Source of the DNA: JBBRUG01 sp038247995
Lineage (GTDB): Bacteria > Chloroflexota > Chloroflexia > Chloroflexales > Chloroflexaceae
Assembly: GCA_038247995.1 (NCBI GenBank)
Contig: JBBRUG010000222.1
Coordinates: 1-10,044 of the forward strand
Reading direction: 5' to 3'
DNA length: 10,044 bases
Part shown: positions 1-6,172 of the stretch, piece by piece
How positions within the stretch are numbered: the stretch's first letter is position 1
Layout of the letters: each line of letters begins with the position of its first letter
Translations under genes and position numbers: made by a program
The notes under the pieces: model-generated
Told to the model about the DNA's origin: nothing
Databases searched by the model: none
Seen by the model: only the letters and a program-made list of their open reading frames with translations

Positions 1-54
1 AACCCGCGCGCCGCCGCGCTTCTGCAGGCGGCCGCCGACACCGCACGGGCGTGA
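1..54 (+). CDS. possible 3' end of an upstream gene (partial)
   Basis: Frame 1 reads an alanine-rich tail, NPRAALLQAAADTARA, ending in TGA at 52-54. It lies on the same strand as ribF and ends just before a strong stem-loop, as the C-terminus of an upstream gene would. Sixteen residues are too few to name a family, and other frames are also open in this GC-rich stretch, so the call rests on position and amino-acid character only. In many bacteria truB lies just before ribF, but nothing here confirms that. Confidence 0.35.
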   Translation, partial: NPRAAALLQAAADTARA

Positions 55-68
55 CAGCGGGTCCGCCC

Positions 69-92
69 GGGGCAGCCACGTAGGGCTGCCCC
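69..92. repeat. GC-rich stem-loop, 9-bp perfect stem
   Basis: GGGGCAGCC (69-77) pairs perfectly with GGCTGCCCC (84-92) around the 6-base loop ACGTAG. It sits 14 bases after the stop of the putative upstream gene. There is no T-run after it, so it is not a classical intrinsic terminator. It could be a 3'-end stabiliser, or a copy of a dispersed palindromic repeat. Confidence 0.5.
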
Positions 93-102
93 TACATCCG
101 CT

Positions 103-236
103 CCGCCGCCCGCCGCCCGCCGCTTTTGCCGTCTTGCCGTTCGCCGCCCGTCACCCGCCGCCCGCCGTTTGTCGTTTCGCCGCGTGCCGCCCCTGCCGCC
201 CCGCCGCCCCTGTACGGGCGACCCTCGTGGGCGCCC
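103..236. repeat. degenerate heptamer tract ending in a hairpin
   Basis: Three exact copies of CCGCCGC (103-123) run into about a dozen degenerate 7-9 base units of the form G-Y-Y-Y-G-C-C up to about 210. A stem-loop follows: GGGCG-A-CCC (216-224) pairs with GGGCGCCC (229-236), with one bulged A and loop TCGT. The tract is open in the ribF frame and would give ribF a false N-terminal extension rich in Pro, Arg and Ala. It is better read as intergenic low-complexity DNA. Confidence 0.6.
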
Positions 237-256
237 TCTTACCCCCTCACTTCGGG

Positions 257-290
257 TATACTGAGCATAAATCGCTGCTTTGTACCAGGA
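257..290 (+). promoter_or_regulatory. ribF promoter -10 box and ribosome binding site
   Basis: TATACT at 257-262 matches a sigma-70 -10 box. No convincing -35 is seen; the TCTTAC at 237-242 is too close. Transcription would start near 269, giving a leader of about 28 bases. AGGA at 287-290, six bases before GTG at 297, is a good ribosome binding site and fixes the ribF start. Confidence 0.5.
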
Positions 291-296
291 ATACCC

Positions 297-1226
297 GTGC
301 AGATCGTCCGCTCACTCACTCCCGGCATTACTGAACAGCCTGCCGTGCTTACCATGGGCAAGTACGATGGGCTACACCTTGGGCATCAGCGGCTTATTCG
401 CACAACTGTTGAGCGCGCCCGCGAACTGGGCATGTTGAGTGTCGTGCTCACCTGGGAACCGCATCCCAATGCGGTCATCCGCCCGGATCAGCCCCTCCAC
501 CTGATCACGCTGCTCGACGAGAAGATCACCCAGATCACCGAGCTTGGCCCTGATCTGCTGATTATTGCACCATTTACTGCCGCAACCAAAGCTACCAGCG
601 CCGAAGATTACCTCGCCGCGATCCATGCCACAGTACCGCTGCGCGAACTATGGGTCGGCGAGAACTTCGCAATGGGGCGCGGACGTGCCGGCGATATGCC
701 CAGCCTGATGGCGATCGGGCGCGATCTCGGCTTTGCCGTTGGCGCAGTCAGCGAAGTGCGCAACGCCACCACATCGGTAAGCGCCTCAATCGTGCGCGAA
801 CGGCTCTGGGCCGGCGATGTGCCGGGCGCCCAGGCATTGCTCGGGCGGGCTTTCGCGCTGCGCGGCATCGTGGTCGAAGGCGACAAACGTGGTCGCACAA
901 TCGGCTTTCCTACGGCTAATTTACAGATCGATCCGCTCCAGATCATCCCCGCCGATGGCGTCTATGCCTGCCGCGCCTTTCTCGAAAATACAATGATCGG
1001 ACTGCCGGCCGTCACAAACATCGGCGTGCGCCCCACCTTCGACGGCTTGCGGCGTACCGTCGAGGCGCATCTGCTCGATTGGAGCGGCGATCTCTACGGC
1101 CAGACGGTGCGCCTGACCTTCGAACAGCGCTTGCGCGGCGAACAGAAATTTAGCGGGATCGATGCCCTCGTGGCCCAGATCCAACGCGATGCCGCATCCG
1201 CCCGCGATTGCTTAGTTAACACCTGA
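297..1226 (+). CDS. ribF: bifunctional riboflavin kinase / FAD synthetase
   Basis: Cytosolic enzyme that phosphorylates riboflavin to FMN and adenylylates FMN to FAD. The protein is 309 aa, the usual RibF length. The N-terminal nucleotidyltransferase domain (about 1-180) shows GKYDGLHLGHQ at 21-31 with the HxGH motif, TWEPHP at 52-57, and VGENFAMGRGRAGD at 120-133, the family's (D/N)FxFGxxRxGD motif. SxSIVRERL at 162-170 is a loose form of SSTxIR. The C-terminal flavokinase domain shows GDKRGRTIGFPTANL at 195-209, PADGVY at 218-223, NIGVRPTF at 241-248 and VEAHLLD at 255-261, which carries the expected catalytic Glu. GTG at 297 is chosen because it has an AGGA site and gives family length. 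The reading frame stays open back to TTG at 126, but that part is repeat-derived. Lys replaces the more usual Asn in the first motif (GNFDG to GKYDG). It is transcribed alone or with an upstream gene. Confidence 0.95.
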   Translation: MQIVRSLTPGITEQPAVLTMGKYDGLHLGHQRLIRTTVERARELGMLSVVLTWEPHPNAVIRPDQPLHLITLLDEKITQITELGPDLLIIAPFTAATKATSAEDYLAAIHATVPLRELWVGENFAMGRGRAGDMPSLMAIGRDLGFAVGAVSEVRNATTSVSASIVRERLWAGDVPGAQALLGRAFALRGIVVEGDKRGRTIGFPTANLQIDPLQIIPADGVYACRAFLENTMIGLPAVTNIGVRPTFDGLRRTVEAHLLDWSGDLYGQTVRLTFEQRLRGEQKFSGIDALVAQIQRDAASARDCLVNT

Positions 1227-1266
1227 GATCGGGCGCAGGTCGCAGGCTGTGCATAGCAGGTTATGC

Positions 1267-1272
1267 TATGAT
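1267..1272 (+). promoter_or_regulatory. candidate -10 box for the small ORF
   Basis: TATGAT at 1267-1272 matches the -10 consensus at five of six bases, 30 bases before the small ORF. No good -35 is seen, so the call is weak. Confidence 0.25.
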
Positions 1273-1302
1273 CAAGCTACGATAATTATCGAGGGCGTAG
1301 TT

Positions 1303-1404
1303 ATGACTAACCGATCAACCCCAACTGAAGCCCGCTTCTTCTGGCATTGGGTCGGCCTGCGCCTCACCACCTGCGGTTTTATGGCGGCCCCGCCGCCACG
1401 CTAA
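1303..1404 (+). CDS. possible small protein or leader peptide, 33 aa
   Basis: ATG at 1303 is preceded by GAGGG (1291-1295) at 7-base spacing, a strong ribosome binding site, and by a -10-like box at 1267. The frame encodes 33 residues ending in TAA at 1402-1404. It begins MTNRSTPTEARFF, has two Trp in WHW, a single Cys in TTCGF, and ends APPPR. A 6-bp GC hairpin (GGCGGC 1383-1388 / GCCGCC 1392-1397) overlaps its last codons, with a T5 run at 1420-1424. I do not recognise the peptide. The translation signals support it, but its shortness and lack of a known family mean it may be chance. It could be a leader peptide, a small membrane-active peptide or a non-gene. Confidence 0.3.
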   Translation: MTNRSTPTEARFFWHWVGLRLTTCGFMAAPPPR

Positions 1405-1448
1405 TTCCCCCTGATCCCCTTTTTGATCCAAAATAATCTGTCTCTAGG

Positions 1449-1523
1449 CTGTCAGACTGTCAGTTGTCGGACTGCGGACTGTCTAACTGCGGACTGTCAG
1501 ACCGCCCGACTGCGGACCGATAG
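1449..1523. repeat. degenerate heptamer/octamer tandem tract
   Basis: About ten tandem 7-8 base units, CTGTCAG, ACTGTCAG, TTGTCGG, ACTGCGG, ACTGTCT, AACTGCGG, ACTGTCAG, ACCGCCCG, ACTGCGG and ACCGATAG, fill this stretch. The consensus is ACTG(T/C)(C/G)(A/G/T). The tract lies just upstream of the proposed metG -10 box, so any -35 element would fall at its edge. Confidence 0.65.
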
Positions 1524-1535
1524 CCTGATCTGCGC

Positions 1536-1541
1536 TACAAT
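1536..1541 (+). promoter_or_regulatory. candidate metG promoter -10 box
   Basis: TACAAT at 1536-1541 is five of six to the -10 consensus. The bases about 17-19 upstream (within 1511-1518) are part of the heptamer tract and give no good -35. The leader to the metG ATG would be about 80 bases and includes the TGAGTCC repeat. Confidence 0.4.
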
Positions 1542-1589
1542 ACGCCATAGTGTGATGATCCCCTCAGGATTGTTTTTGGCATTCCCTGC

Positions 1590-1613
1590 TGAGTCCTGAG
1601 TCCTGAGTCCTGA
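1590..1613. repeat. heptamer tandem repeat, 3.4 exact copies of TGAGTCC
   Basis: Three exact tandem copies of TGAGTCC (1590-1596, 1597-1603, 1604-1610) plus TGA lie four bases before the metG ribosome binding site. The repeat would be in the 5' untranslated leader of metG, so copy-number change would alter the leader but not the protein. Confidence 0.85.
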
Positions 1614-1629
1614 AGCAAAGGCTCCATCC

Positions 1630-3426
1630 ATGCCCAAGCATATCCTCGTGGCCGTCGCATGGCCTTACGCCAACGGCCCGCGCCATATCGGACACGTCGC
1701 CGGCTTCGGAGTCCCCTCCGACATTTTTGCGCGCTTTCAGCGCCTGCGCGGCAATCATGTGCTGATGGTCTCCGGCACCGATGAGCACGGCACGCCGATC
1801 ACGCTTGCCGCCGACAAAGAAGGCAGTACGCCCCAGGCCATCGCCGACCGCTATAACGCGATTATCGGCGACGACCTGCAACAGCTTGGCCTCAGCTACG
1901 ACACCTTCACCCGCACTACGACCGCCAACCACTATCGGGTGACCCAGGATCTCTTTGCTACGCTGCTTGCCAAGGGTTATATTGTGCGCAAAGAAGCGCT
2001 CGGCGCATTCTCGGCGGCCACCGGGCGCACCCTCCCCGACCGCTACATCGAGGGCACCTGCCCGATTTGCGGTTATGGCGAGGCCCGCGGCGATCAGTGT
2101 GATAACTGCGGCAACCAACTCGATCCGGTTGATCTGATTAACCCACGCTCAAAAGTCGATGGCCAGCCGCCGGTGTTCCGCGAAACCGAGCACTTCTTCC
2201 TCGATCTGCCCGCCTTCGGTGAGCAACTGCGTGACTGGATCACCGCGCAAGAACACTGGCGGCCCAATGTGCGCAGCTTCTCGCTCAACTTCATCAAAGA
2301 ACTGAAAGCACGCGCGATCACCCGTGACCTGGATTGGGGCGTGCCGATCCCCTTGCCCGAGTATGCCAATCGCAACGACAAAAAGATCTATGTCTGGTTC
2401 GACGCCGTGATCGGCTATCTCTCGGCCAGCATTGAATGGGCCGCCAACCGCGGCACGCCCGAGGCCTGGCGCGACTGGTGGCAGAACCCCGATGCCCGTC
2501 ATTTCTACTTCATGGGCAAAGACAATATTGTCTTTCATACGGTGATCTGGCCGGGCATGCTGCTTGGCTACGGCGCCGACGGCACAAACGGCGGCGCGGC
2601 TACCGGTGAGCACGCCGGCGTGCCGTTGCAACTGCCCTACAACGTCGTCTCCAGCGAGTTCCTGACGATGGAGGGCAAAAAATTCTCCAGTTCGCGCGGG
2701 ATCGTGATCTATGTGCGCGACGTGCTCAGCCGCTACGACGCCGACGCGCTACGCTTCTTTCTGGCGATTGCCGGGCCGGAGAACCAGGATACCGACTTTA
2801 CCTGGGCTGAGTTTGTGCGCCGCAATAATGACGAACTGGTGGCAACCTGGGGCAACCTGGTGAACCGCACCCTGACGAATGTGTACAAAAACTTCGGCAG
2901 CGTGCCCGAACCCACTGCGCTCCAGGAAGTTGATACAAGCCTGATCGCCCAGGTTGAAGCCGGTTTCGCTACCATCGGCGAACTGCTGGAAGGGGCACGT
3001 TTTAAGGCAGCGATCAGCGAGGCGCTGCGTCTCGCCGCGCAGGTGAACATCTACCTGAGCGATCAGGAGCCGTGGAAGGTGATCAAAATCGATCGCGCCC
3101 GGGCCGCCACGATCTGGTTTACCGCTTTGCGCTGCGTCGATAGTCTGAAGATCTTCTTCACGCCGTTCCTGCCGTTCAGCAGCCAACGCCTGCACAACTA
3201 TCTCGGCTACGACGGCGACCTGGCCGGGCCGCTGGTGTTTAACGCGATCACCGAGGCTGGCGGGCGCAGCCACCGCGTGCTCACCGGCGATTACGCCAAT
3301 TGGATTGGGCGTTGGGAAGCGTCGGCGTTGCCGGTGGGCCAACCGCTGCGTGAGCCGAAGCCGCTCTTCAAGAAACTCGATGAAGCAATTGTGGCCGAGG
3401 AATTGGCCCGCTTAGAAGGCGAATAA
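1630..3426 (+). CDS. metG: methionyl-tRNA synthetase
   Basis: Charges tRNA-Met, including initiator tRNA, in the cytosol. The protein is 598 aa. It shows the class-I HIGH motif literally at residues 19-22 (WPYANGPRHIGH), the VSGTDEHGTP segment near 48-57, and a zinc knuckle CPICGYGEARGDQCDNCG with cysteines at 144, 147, 157 and 160. The KMSKS equivalent is KKFSSSRG at 350-357, so Ser stands where the second Lys of KMSKS usually is; variants of this kind occur in archaeal-type and some bacterial MetRS. It ends after the anticodon-binding helical domain and lacks the C-terminal EMAPII-like tRNA-binding domain that makes E. coli MetRS 677 aa. AAAGG (1617-1621) lies 8 bases before ATG and supports the start. 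It is separated from ribF by about 400 bases and probably has its own promoter. Confidence 0.97.
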   Translation: MPKHILVAVAWPYANGPRHIGHVAGFGVPSDIFARFQRLRGNHVLMVSGTDEHGTPITLAADKEGSTPQAIADRYNAIIGDDLQQLGLSYDTFTRTTTANHYRVTQDLFATLLAKGYIVRKEALGAFSAATGRTLPDRYIEGTCPICGYGEARGDQCDNCGNQLDPVDLINPRSKVDGQPPVFRETEHFFLDLPAFGEQLRDWITAQEHWRPNVRSFSLNFIKELKARAITRDLDWGVPIPLPEYANRNDKKIYVWFDAVIGYLSASIEWAANRGTPEAWRDWWQNPDARHFYFMGKDNIVFHTVIWPGMLLGYGADGTNGGAATGEHAGVPLQLPYNVVSSEFLTMEGKKFSSSRGIVIYVRDVLSRYDADALRFFLAIAGPENQDTDFTWAEFVRRNNDELVATWGNLVNRTLTNVYKNFGSVPEPTALQEVDTSLIAQVEAGFATIGELLEGARFKAAISEALRLAAQVNIYLSDQEPWKVIKIDRARAATIWFTALRCVDSLKIFFTPFLPFSSQRLHNYLGYDGDLAGPLVFNAITEAGGRSHRVLTGDYANWIGRWEASALPVGQPLREPKPLFKKLDEAIVAEELARLEGE

Positions 3427-3431
3427 AAATG

Positions 3432-3490
3432 AATCAGCGTGCATTGGCAATGACAAGTAACGAATTCGCACCTACCAATGCACGCTGATT
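3432..3490. repeat. perfect 16-bp inverted repeat just downstream of metG
   Basis: AATCAGCGTGCATTGG (3432-3447) and CCAATGCACGCTGATT (3475-3490) are exact reverse complements around a 27-base spacer, starting five bases after the metG stop. On the + strand it is followed by AGACAAAAAATACG, with no T-run. Read on the - strand it is followed by CATTTTTATTC, but no gene on that strand would need it. It may end or stabilise the metG transcript, or be a remnant of a small mobile element. Confidence 0.8.
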
Positions 3491-3565
3491 AGACAAAAAA
3501 TACGTGTACTCTAGTGTCTACGGGTGCACATCCAACCAAAATGCACCAGATTGAACAATGTATGG

Positions 3566-3607
3566 TAGAATTGTGTATCACAATAGCAAAAGATCGTGTA
3601 TTATACT
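3566..3607 (+). promoter_or_regulatory. promoter region with a dyad operator candidate
   Basis: TATACT at 3602-3607 is a -10 box like those of ribF and the aminotransferase gene, predicting a start near 3614 and a leader of about 190 bases to the ATG at 3803. ATTGTGTATCACAAT at 3570-3584 is a dyad with 6-bp arms and a 3-base centre, centred near -37, so it overlaps the -35 position. A second -10-like TAGAAT lies at 3566-3571. A dimeric repressor or activator binding here is an inference; no regulator is identified. Confidence 0.4.
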
Positions 3608-3635
3608 ATTCTAAAAGAAGACAAAGAAGATAAAG

Positions 3636-3741
3636 GCGCTTATGCGATACAGCGCTTCAGGATAAGCATAGTCGCGGGGGTGCAGTCCCTTTAATTTACC
3701 GAGCGCCTCAGCGCTGGTAGGGGTTTGCGGACACAAACCTC
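3636..3741 (+). ncRNA. structured 5' leader RNA, unclassified
   Basis: Several stems can form in the predicted transcript. GCGCT (3636-3640) pairs with AGCGC (3651-3655), or alternatively GCTTAT (3638-3643) with ATAAGC (3662-3667). A second hairpin, TACC-G-AGCGC (3697-3706), pairs with GCGCTGGTA (3711-3719) around CTCA with one bulged G. Immediately after it, GGGGTTTG (3720-3727) pairs with CAAACCTC (3734-3741), with one G-T pair, around CGGACA. The last two abut and could stack coaxially. GGG near 3676-3680 can also meet TCCC at 3686-3689. It matches no riboswitch consensus I know. It could be a cis-regulatory leader of the next gene or an independent small RNA. Confidence 0.35.
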
Positions 3742-3802
3742 GAAAAATGCACGCCGCATAGGTTACTCGTCCGACAAAAATGCGCTAGCAGTAGGAGAAA
3801 AA

Positions 3803-4651
3803 ATGCCAAAACAGCGTATCGATCCGGCCATAGCCCGTACCCACGAATTGATGGACTGGTTGGCGACCTTTGAACTGCCAACCCGGGCGAGTAACGCCCT
3901 ACGGCGCGATCTTGAGGTAACGTTAGGAATTCGCGCCGGCAAAGCAGGCAGCGGCATCCTGGCCACAATGGACAAAGCGCAATTTGTCGAAGAACTTTAT
4001 CGCGCTAACGGTGGCCAGATCCGCAACATTCCCGGCGTCGCCGATACGGCAATCAGCGCCCTCCGCGCAGCAATTCCGCCGCCTGCCGGCGCGCCCGATC
4101 CCACCGCCGACGACTTTACGCTACCGCTGCTCGACGATGAAGAGCCGGCCGTCGGCGCCGACTTTATTTTGCCGCCGCTCGACGAGCAAGACCAGGCCCA
4201 GCATGCACCCGACGACGATGCAGCGCTGCATCCGGCAGTTCATTTCGGCGATGACCCGGAAGAGGCCGCGCTCGCCGACGATGTTGCCGAATTGGCGCAA
4301 CTCGATGCCGACCCAACGGTGAGCGCTAACCCAAACCGGCGCGTGCCGCGGCGGCGTGGTCGGCCCCGACGCACCCCGACCGAGCTCGTTGCACCGCTAG
4401 CCAGTCCGGTGGAACGTGTTCCGCCGCCGCTCAGCACATCCCATACAGCCTCAACTAACGGCGCTCACGCAGACGCCGTTGCGATCATTGCGCCCGAACC
4501 AATCAGCCTTGCGGCGACCCAACCGCTGCGCACCAGCGATACCGTTACGATCACCGAAGAAGCGCGCCTGCTTCAACTCTGGTCGGCGCTCCACCCGCAG
4601 GGCCGCCGGGCAACGCTTGGTTTTATTGCAACGTTGGTGGCTGAGGAATAA
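3803..4651 (+). CDS. uncharacterised 282-aa protein with AT-hook-like patch
   Basis: I do not recognise this family. ATG at 3803 is chosen because AGGAG (3793-3797) lies five bases before it; an in-frame TTG at 3725 lies inside a leader hairpin and has no such site. Residues 1-92 look folded and mixed-charge, with a segment QIRNIPGVADTAISALRAAI (72-91) resembling a helix-hairpin-helix IPGV...L motif. Residues 93-170 form a Pro/Asp/Glu/Ala-rich acidic linker containing two near-repeats, DFTLPLLDDEEP (104-115) and DFILPPLDEQD (120-130). Residues 179-192 are strongly basic, RRVPRRRGRPRRTP, with the RGRP core of an AT-hook. The C-terminus (250-282) is a predicted helical pair, TEEARLLQLWSALHPQGRRA and onward, reminiscent of tails in some HTH regulators. 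A DNA-binding or nucleoid role is an inference. It converges on the ppx gene and has its own long leader. Confidence 0.75.
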   Translation: MPKQRIDPAIARTHELMDWLATFELPTRASNALRRDLEVTLGIRAGKAGSGILATMDKAQFVEELYRANGGQIRNIPGVADTAISALRAAIPPPAGAPDPTADDFTLPLLDDEEPAVGADFILPPLDEQDQAQHAPDDDAALHPAVHFGDDPEEAALADDVAELAQLDADPTVSANPNRRVPRRRGRPRRTPTELVAPLASPVERVPPPLSTSHTASTNGAHADAVAIIAPEPISLAATQPLRTSDTVTITEEARLLQLWSALHPQGRRATLGFIATLVAEE

Positions 4652-4652
4652 A

Positions 4653-6161
4653 CTAGCCTTCGGCGACGATCGTCACCGGGCGTCCGAAGGCTTTCGCCAA
4701 AAGGCCACTCCGTCGATTCGCGTCCCAGATCTCGACGGTTGTATCACCGCTTGCGCGGGCAATAATCTGGATCTGTTCACCTATTTCAACGCGCACACCC
4801 TGTACAACCTGGCTTTTGCTGCGCTCCAAATACTCGGCGATGCGCAGCATGGCGCTCAAGCGGGTAATCCGCTGATCATCACCGCTCTGTAAAACCTGAC
4901 TAAACTCATCCAGTCCATTAAAACCTTTGCGATGATTCCGCACCAGCGCCGCAAGAAGCACCACTTCACGGTGGGTAAAGCCCAGCAATGTGCTGTTCAA
5001 CACGAGATAGGCTGAGTGCTTGTGGTGGTCGTAATAGCCTACTTGCACCCCAATGTCGTGGAGAGTTGCCCCATAGCGAAGCAGTTCGCGCTCCCAGGCG
5101 CCGTAGAGGTGCAGCGGGGCGAGTTGATCAAACAGGCTTAACGCAAGCGTAGCCACGCGATCGGCATGAACCTCTTCATAATTGCTCAGCCGGGCCAGGT
5201 TGAGGACACTGAAAGCGCGCGGGTCTTCGATCAAGGGCGGATCGCAGCCCTGGAGAAAGTGCGCATAAAACAGGCCTTCACGAACCCCCTGACCGCTCAC
5301 CGTCAACTCGCTAAAGCCACCCTGCTCCATCAGCGCATCAATAATCAGCGCACCCGCCAGCGTAACATCAGCCCGATCGTCTTTGAGGCCCGGCACAGCA
5401 GCGCGCTCACGATGTGTGCGCGGAATAAGCGTATCGATAATGCCGGTAAGCGCTGCTCGCGAGAGCACATACCCATGCACACGATCAAATGGATAGTTGC
5501 GCTGCTTCATGTCGATCCGCGCCAGAGTGCGCACCGTGCCGCCCATCCCGGCAAGCTGAAGCCCGGCGTCGCTGGTAATCCAATCCAGATCGGCGAACGC
5601 CTTCCGCGCACCAGCACGGAGATTGCGTAACTCACGCTTGCTGATCGGGTCGCTATGAACGTATCGCTCGCTGAAGCGCAAAACACCGGCCTGGGCCGAA
5701 AAGTTACGTCGGAGCAAGCGCTCGCGAACGGCTACGACCTGCGTCGAACCGCCGCCCGTGTCAAAAATAAACCCATCAGTTAGCGGCAGAGCGTTGATCG
5801 CCCCGATATAGCCGTAGGTCGCCTCTTCAGTTGCACTGATGATCCGCAGATCGAGCCGAGTGGCGCTGCGCAAAGCGGCCCAGAACTGCTCCTGATTGAC
5901 CGCCTCACGAATGGCGCTTGTACCAACGGCGACGATCTGATCGACGCCCGTACTGCGACAGAAACTCTCAAACATGCGCAGCGCTTCAACCGCACGGTGA
6001 ATAGGTTCAGACTGCAACCTACGGCTATCGCCGACCCCCTCGGCCAACCGAACAGCCTCACTCACCTCATCGAGGAGCTTAAAACAGCGCCCCGGCTCAT
6101 AAGCCATGACGATCAGGCGCGTTGTATTTGAGCCAAGATCAATAATGCCGATTTTGTGCAT
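4653..6161 (-). CDS. ppx: Ppx/GppA family phosphohydrolase with C-terminal HD domain
   Basis: Predicted cytosolic exopolyphosphatase and/or pppGpp 5'-phosphohydrolase, 502 aa, near the length of the long two-part Ppx/GppA proteins. The N-terminal ASKHA-fold part shows GIIDLGSNTTRLIV at 5-18, SATEEATYGYIG at 109-120 (with the Glu pair expected to supply the catalytic base), FDTGGGSTQ at 133-141, AGMGGTVRTLA at 204-214 and SGQGVREGL at 289-297. The HD-like part shows His333, LHDIG at 367-371, HHKHSAYL at 379-386 and NHRKG at 409-413. Gln141 replaces the Glu of the common GGGSTE motif. ATG at 6161 is preferred, as it gives MHKIGIIDLGSN, the family's N-terminus; a TTG at 6182 would add seven residues. 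Neither start has a Shine-Dalgarno site. The sequence alone cannot decide between polyphosphate and pppGpp as the substrate. Its stop is one base from the stop of the convergent 282-aa gene. Confidence 0.92.
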   Translation of the reverse strand: MHKIGIIDLGSNTTRLIVMAYEPGRCFKLLDEVSEAVRLAEGVGDSRRLQSEPIHRAVEALRMFESFCRSTGVDQIVAVGTSAIREAVNQEQFWAALRSATRLDLRIISATEEATYGYIGAINALPLTDGFIFDTGGGSTQVVAVRERLLRRNFSAQAGVLRFSERYVHSDPISKRELRNLRAGARKAFADLDWITSDAGLQLAGMGGTVRTLARIDMKQRNYPFDRVHGYVLSRAALTGIIDTLIPRTHRERAAVPGLKDDRADVTLAGALIIDALMEQGGFSELTVSGQGVREGLFYAHFLQGCDPPLIEDPRAFSVLNLARLSNYEEVHADRVATLALSLFDQLAPLHLYGAWERELLRYGATLHDIGVQVGYYDHHKHSAYLVLNSTLLGFTHREVVLLAALVRNHRKGFNGLDEFSQVLQSGDDQRITRLSAMLRIAEYLERSKSQVVQGVRVEIGEQIQIIARASGDTTVEIWDANRRSGLLAKAFGRPVTIVAEG

Positions 6162-6172
6162 GGTGCTGGGGA

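Larger units (their letters stand above)
1227..1629. other. intergenic region between ribF and metG
   Basis: About 400 bases without a long gene. It contains a possible 33-codon ORF with its own -10 box, a GC hairpin, two heptamer-repeat tracts and a metG promoter candidate, each listed separately. I saw no T-box consensus (AGGGUGGNACCGCG) or SAM riboswitch motif in front of metG. Confidence 0.7.
3427..3802. other. AT-richer intergenic and leader region after metG
   Basis: These 376 bases are visibly richer in A and T than the flanking genes, especially 3490-3635. They hold a 16-bp inverted repeat right after metG, promoter and operator candidates, and a structured leader, all listed separately. 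GGTGCA at 3523-3528 and TGCACC at 3542-3547 form another short inverted repeat. No tRNA or known riboswitch consensus was recognised. Confidence 0.6.

Noticed and set aside
126..296. N-terminal extension of ribF from TTG at 126
   Set aside because: It is encoded by heptamer repeats, has no ribosome binding site, and would add 57 residues not found in RibF; GTG at 297 has an AGGA site and gives normal length.
1449..1523. CRISPR array
   Set aside because: Units are 7-8 bases without spacers, so it is a simple tandem repeat.
1227..1629. T-box or SAM riboswitch before metG
   Set aside because: No T-box sequence, specifier stem or SAM-binding core could be found; the region is mainly short repeats.
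1564..2118. 184-codon - strand frame overlapping the start of metG
   Set aside because: It covers the HIGH-motif region of metG in antisense and runs out through the TGAGTCC repeat; no ribosome binding site or family.
2749..3342. 197-codon - strand frame inside metG
   Set aside because: Antisense shadow of a well-supported MetRS gene in GC-rich DNA.
3725..3802. N-terminal extension of the 282-aa protein from TTG at 3725
   Set aside because: The TTG lies inside a leader hairpin without a ribosome binding site, while ATG at 3803 has AGGAG at 5-base spacing.
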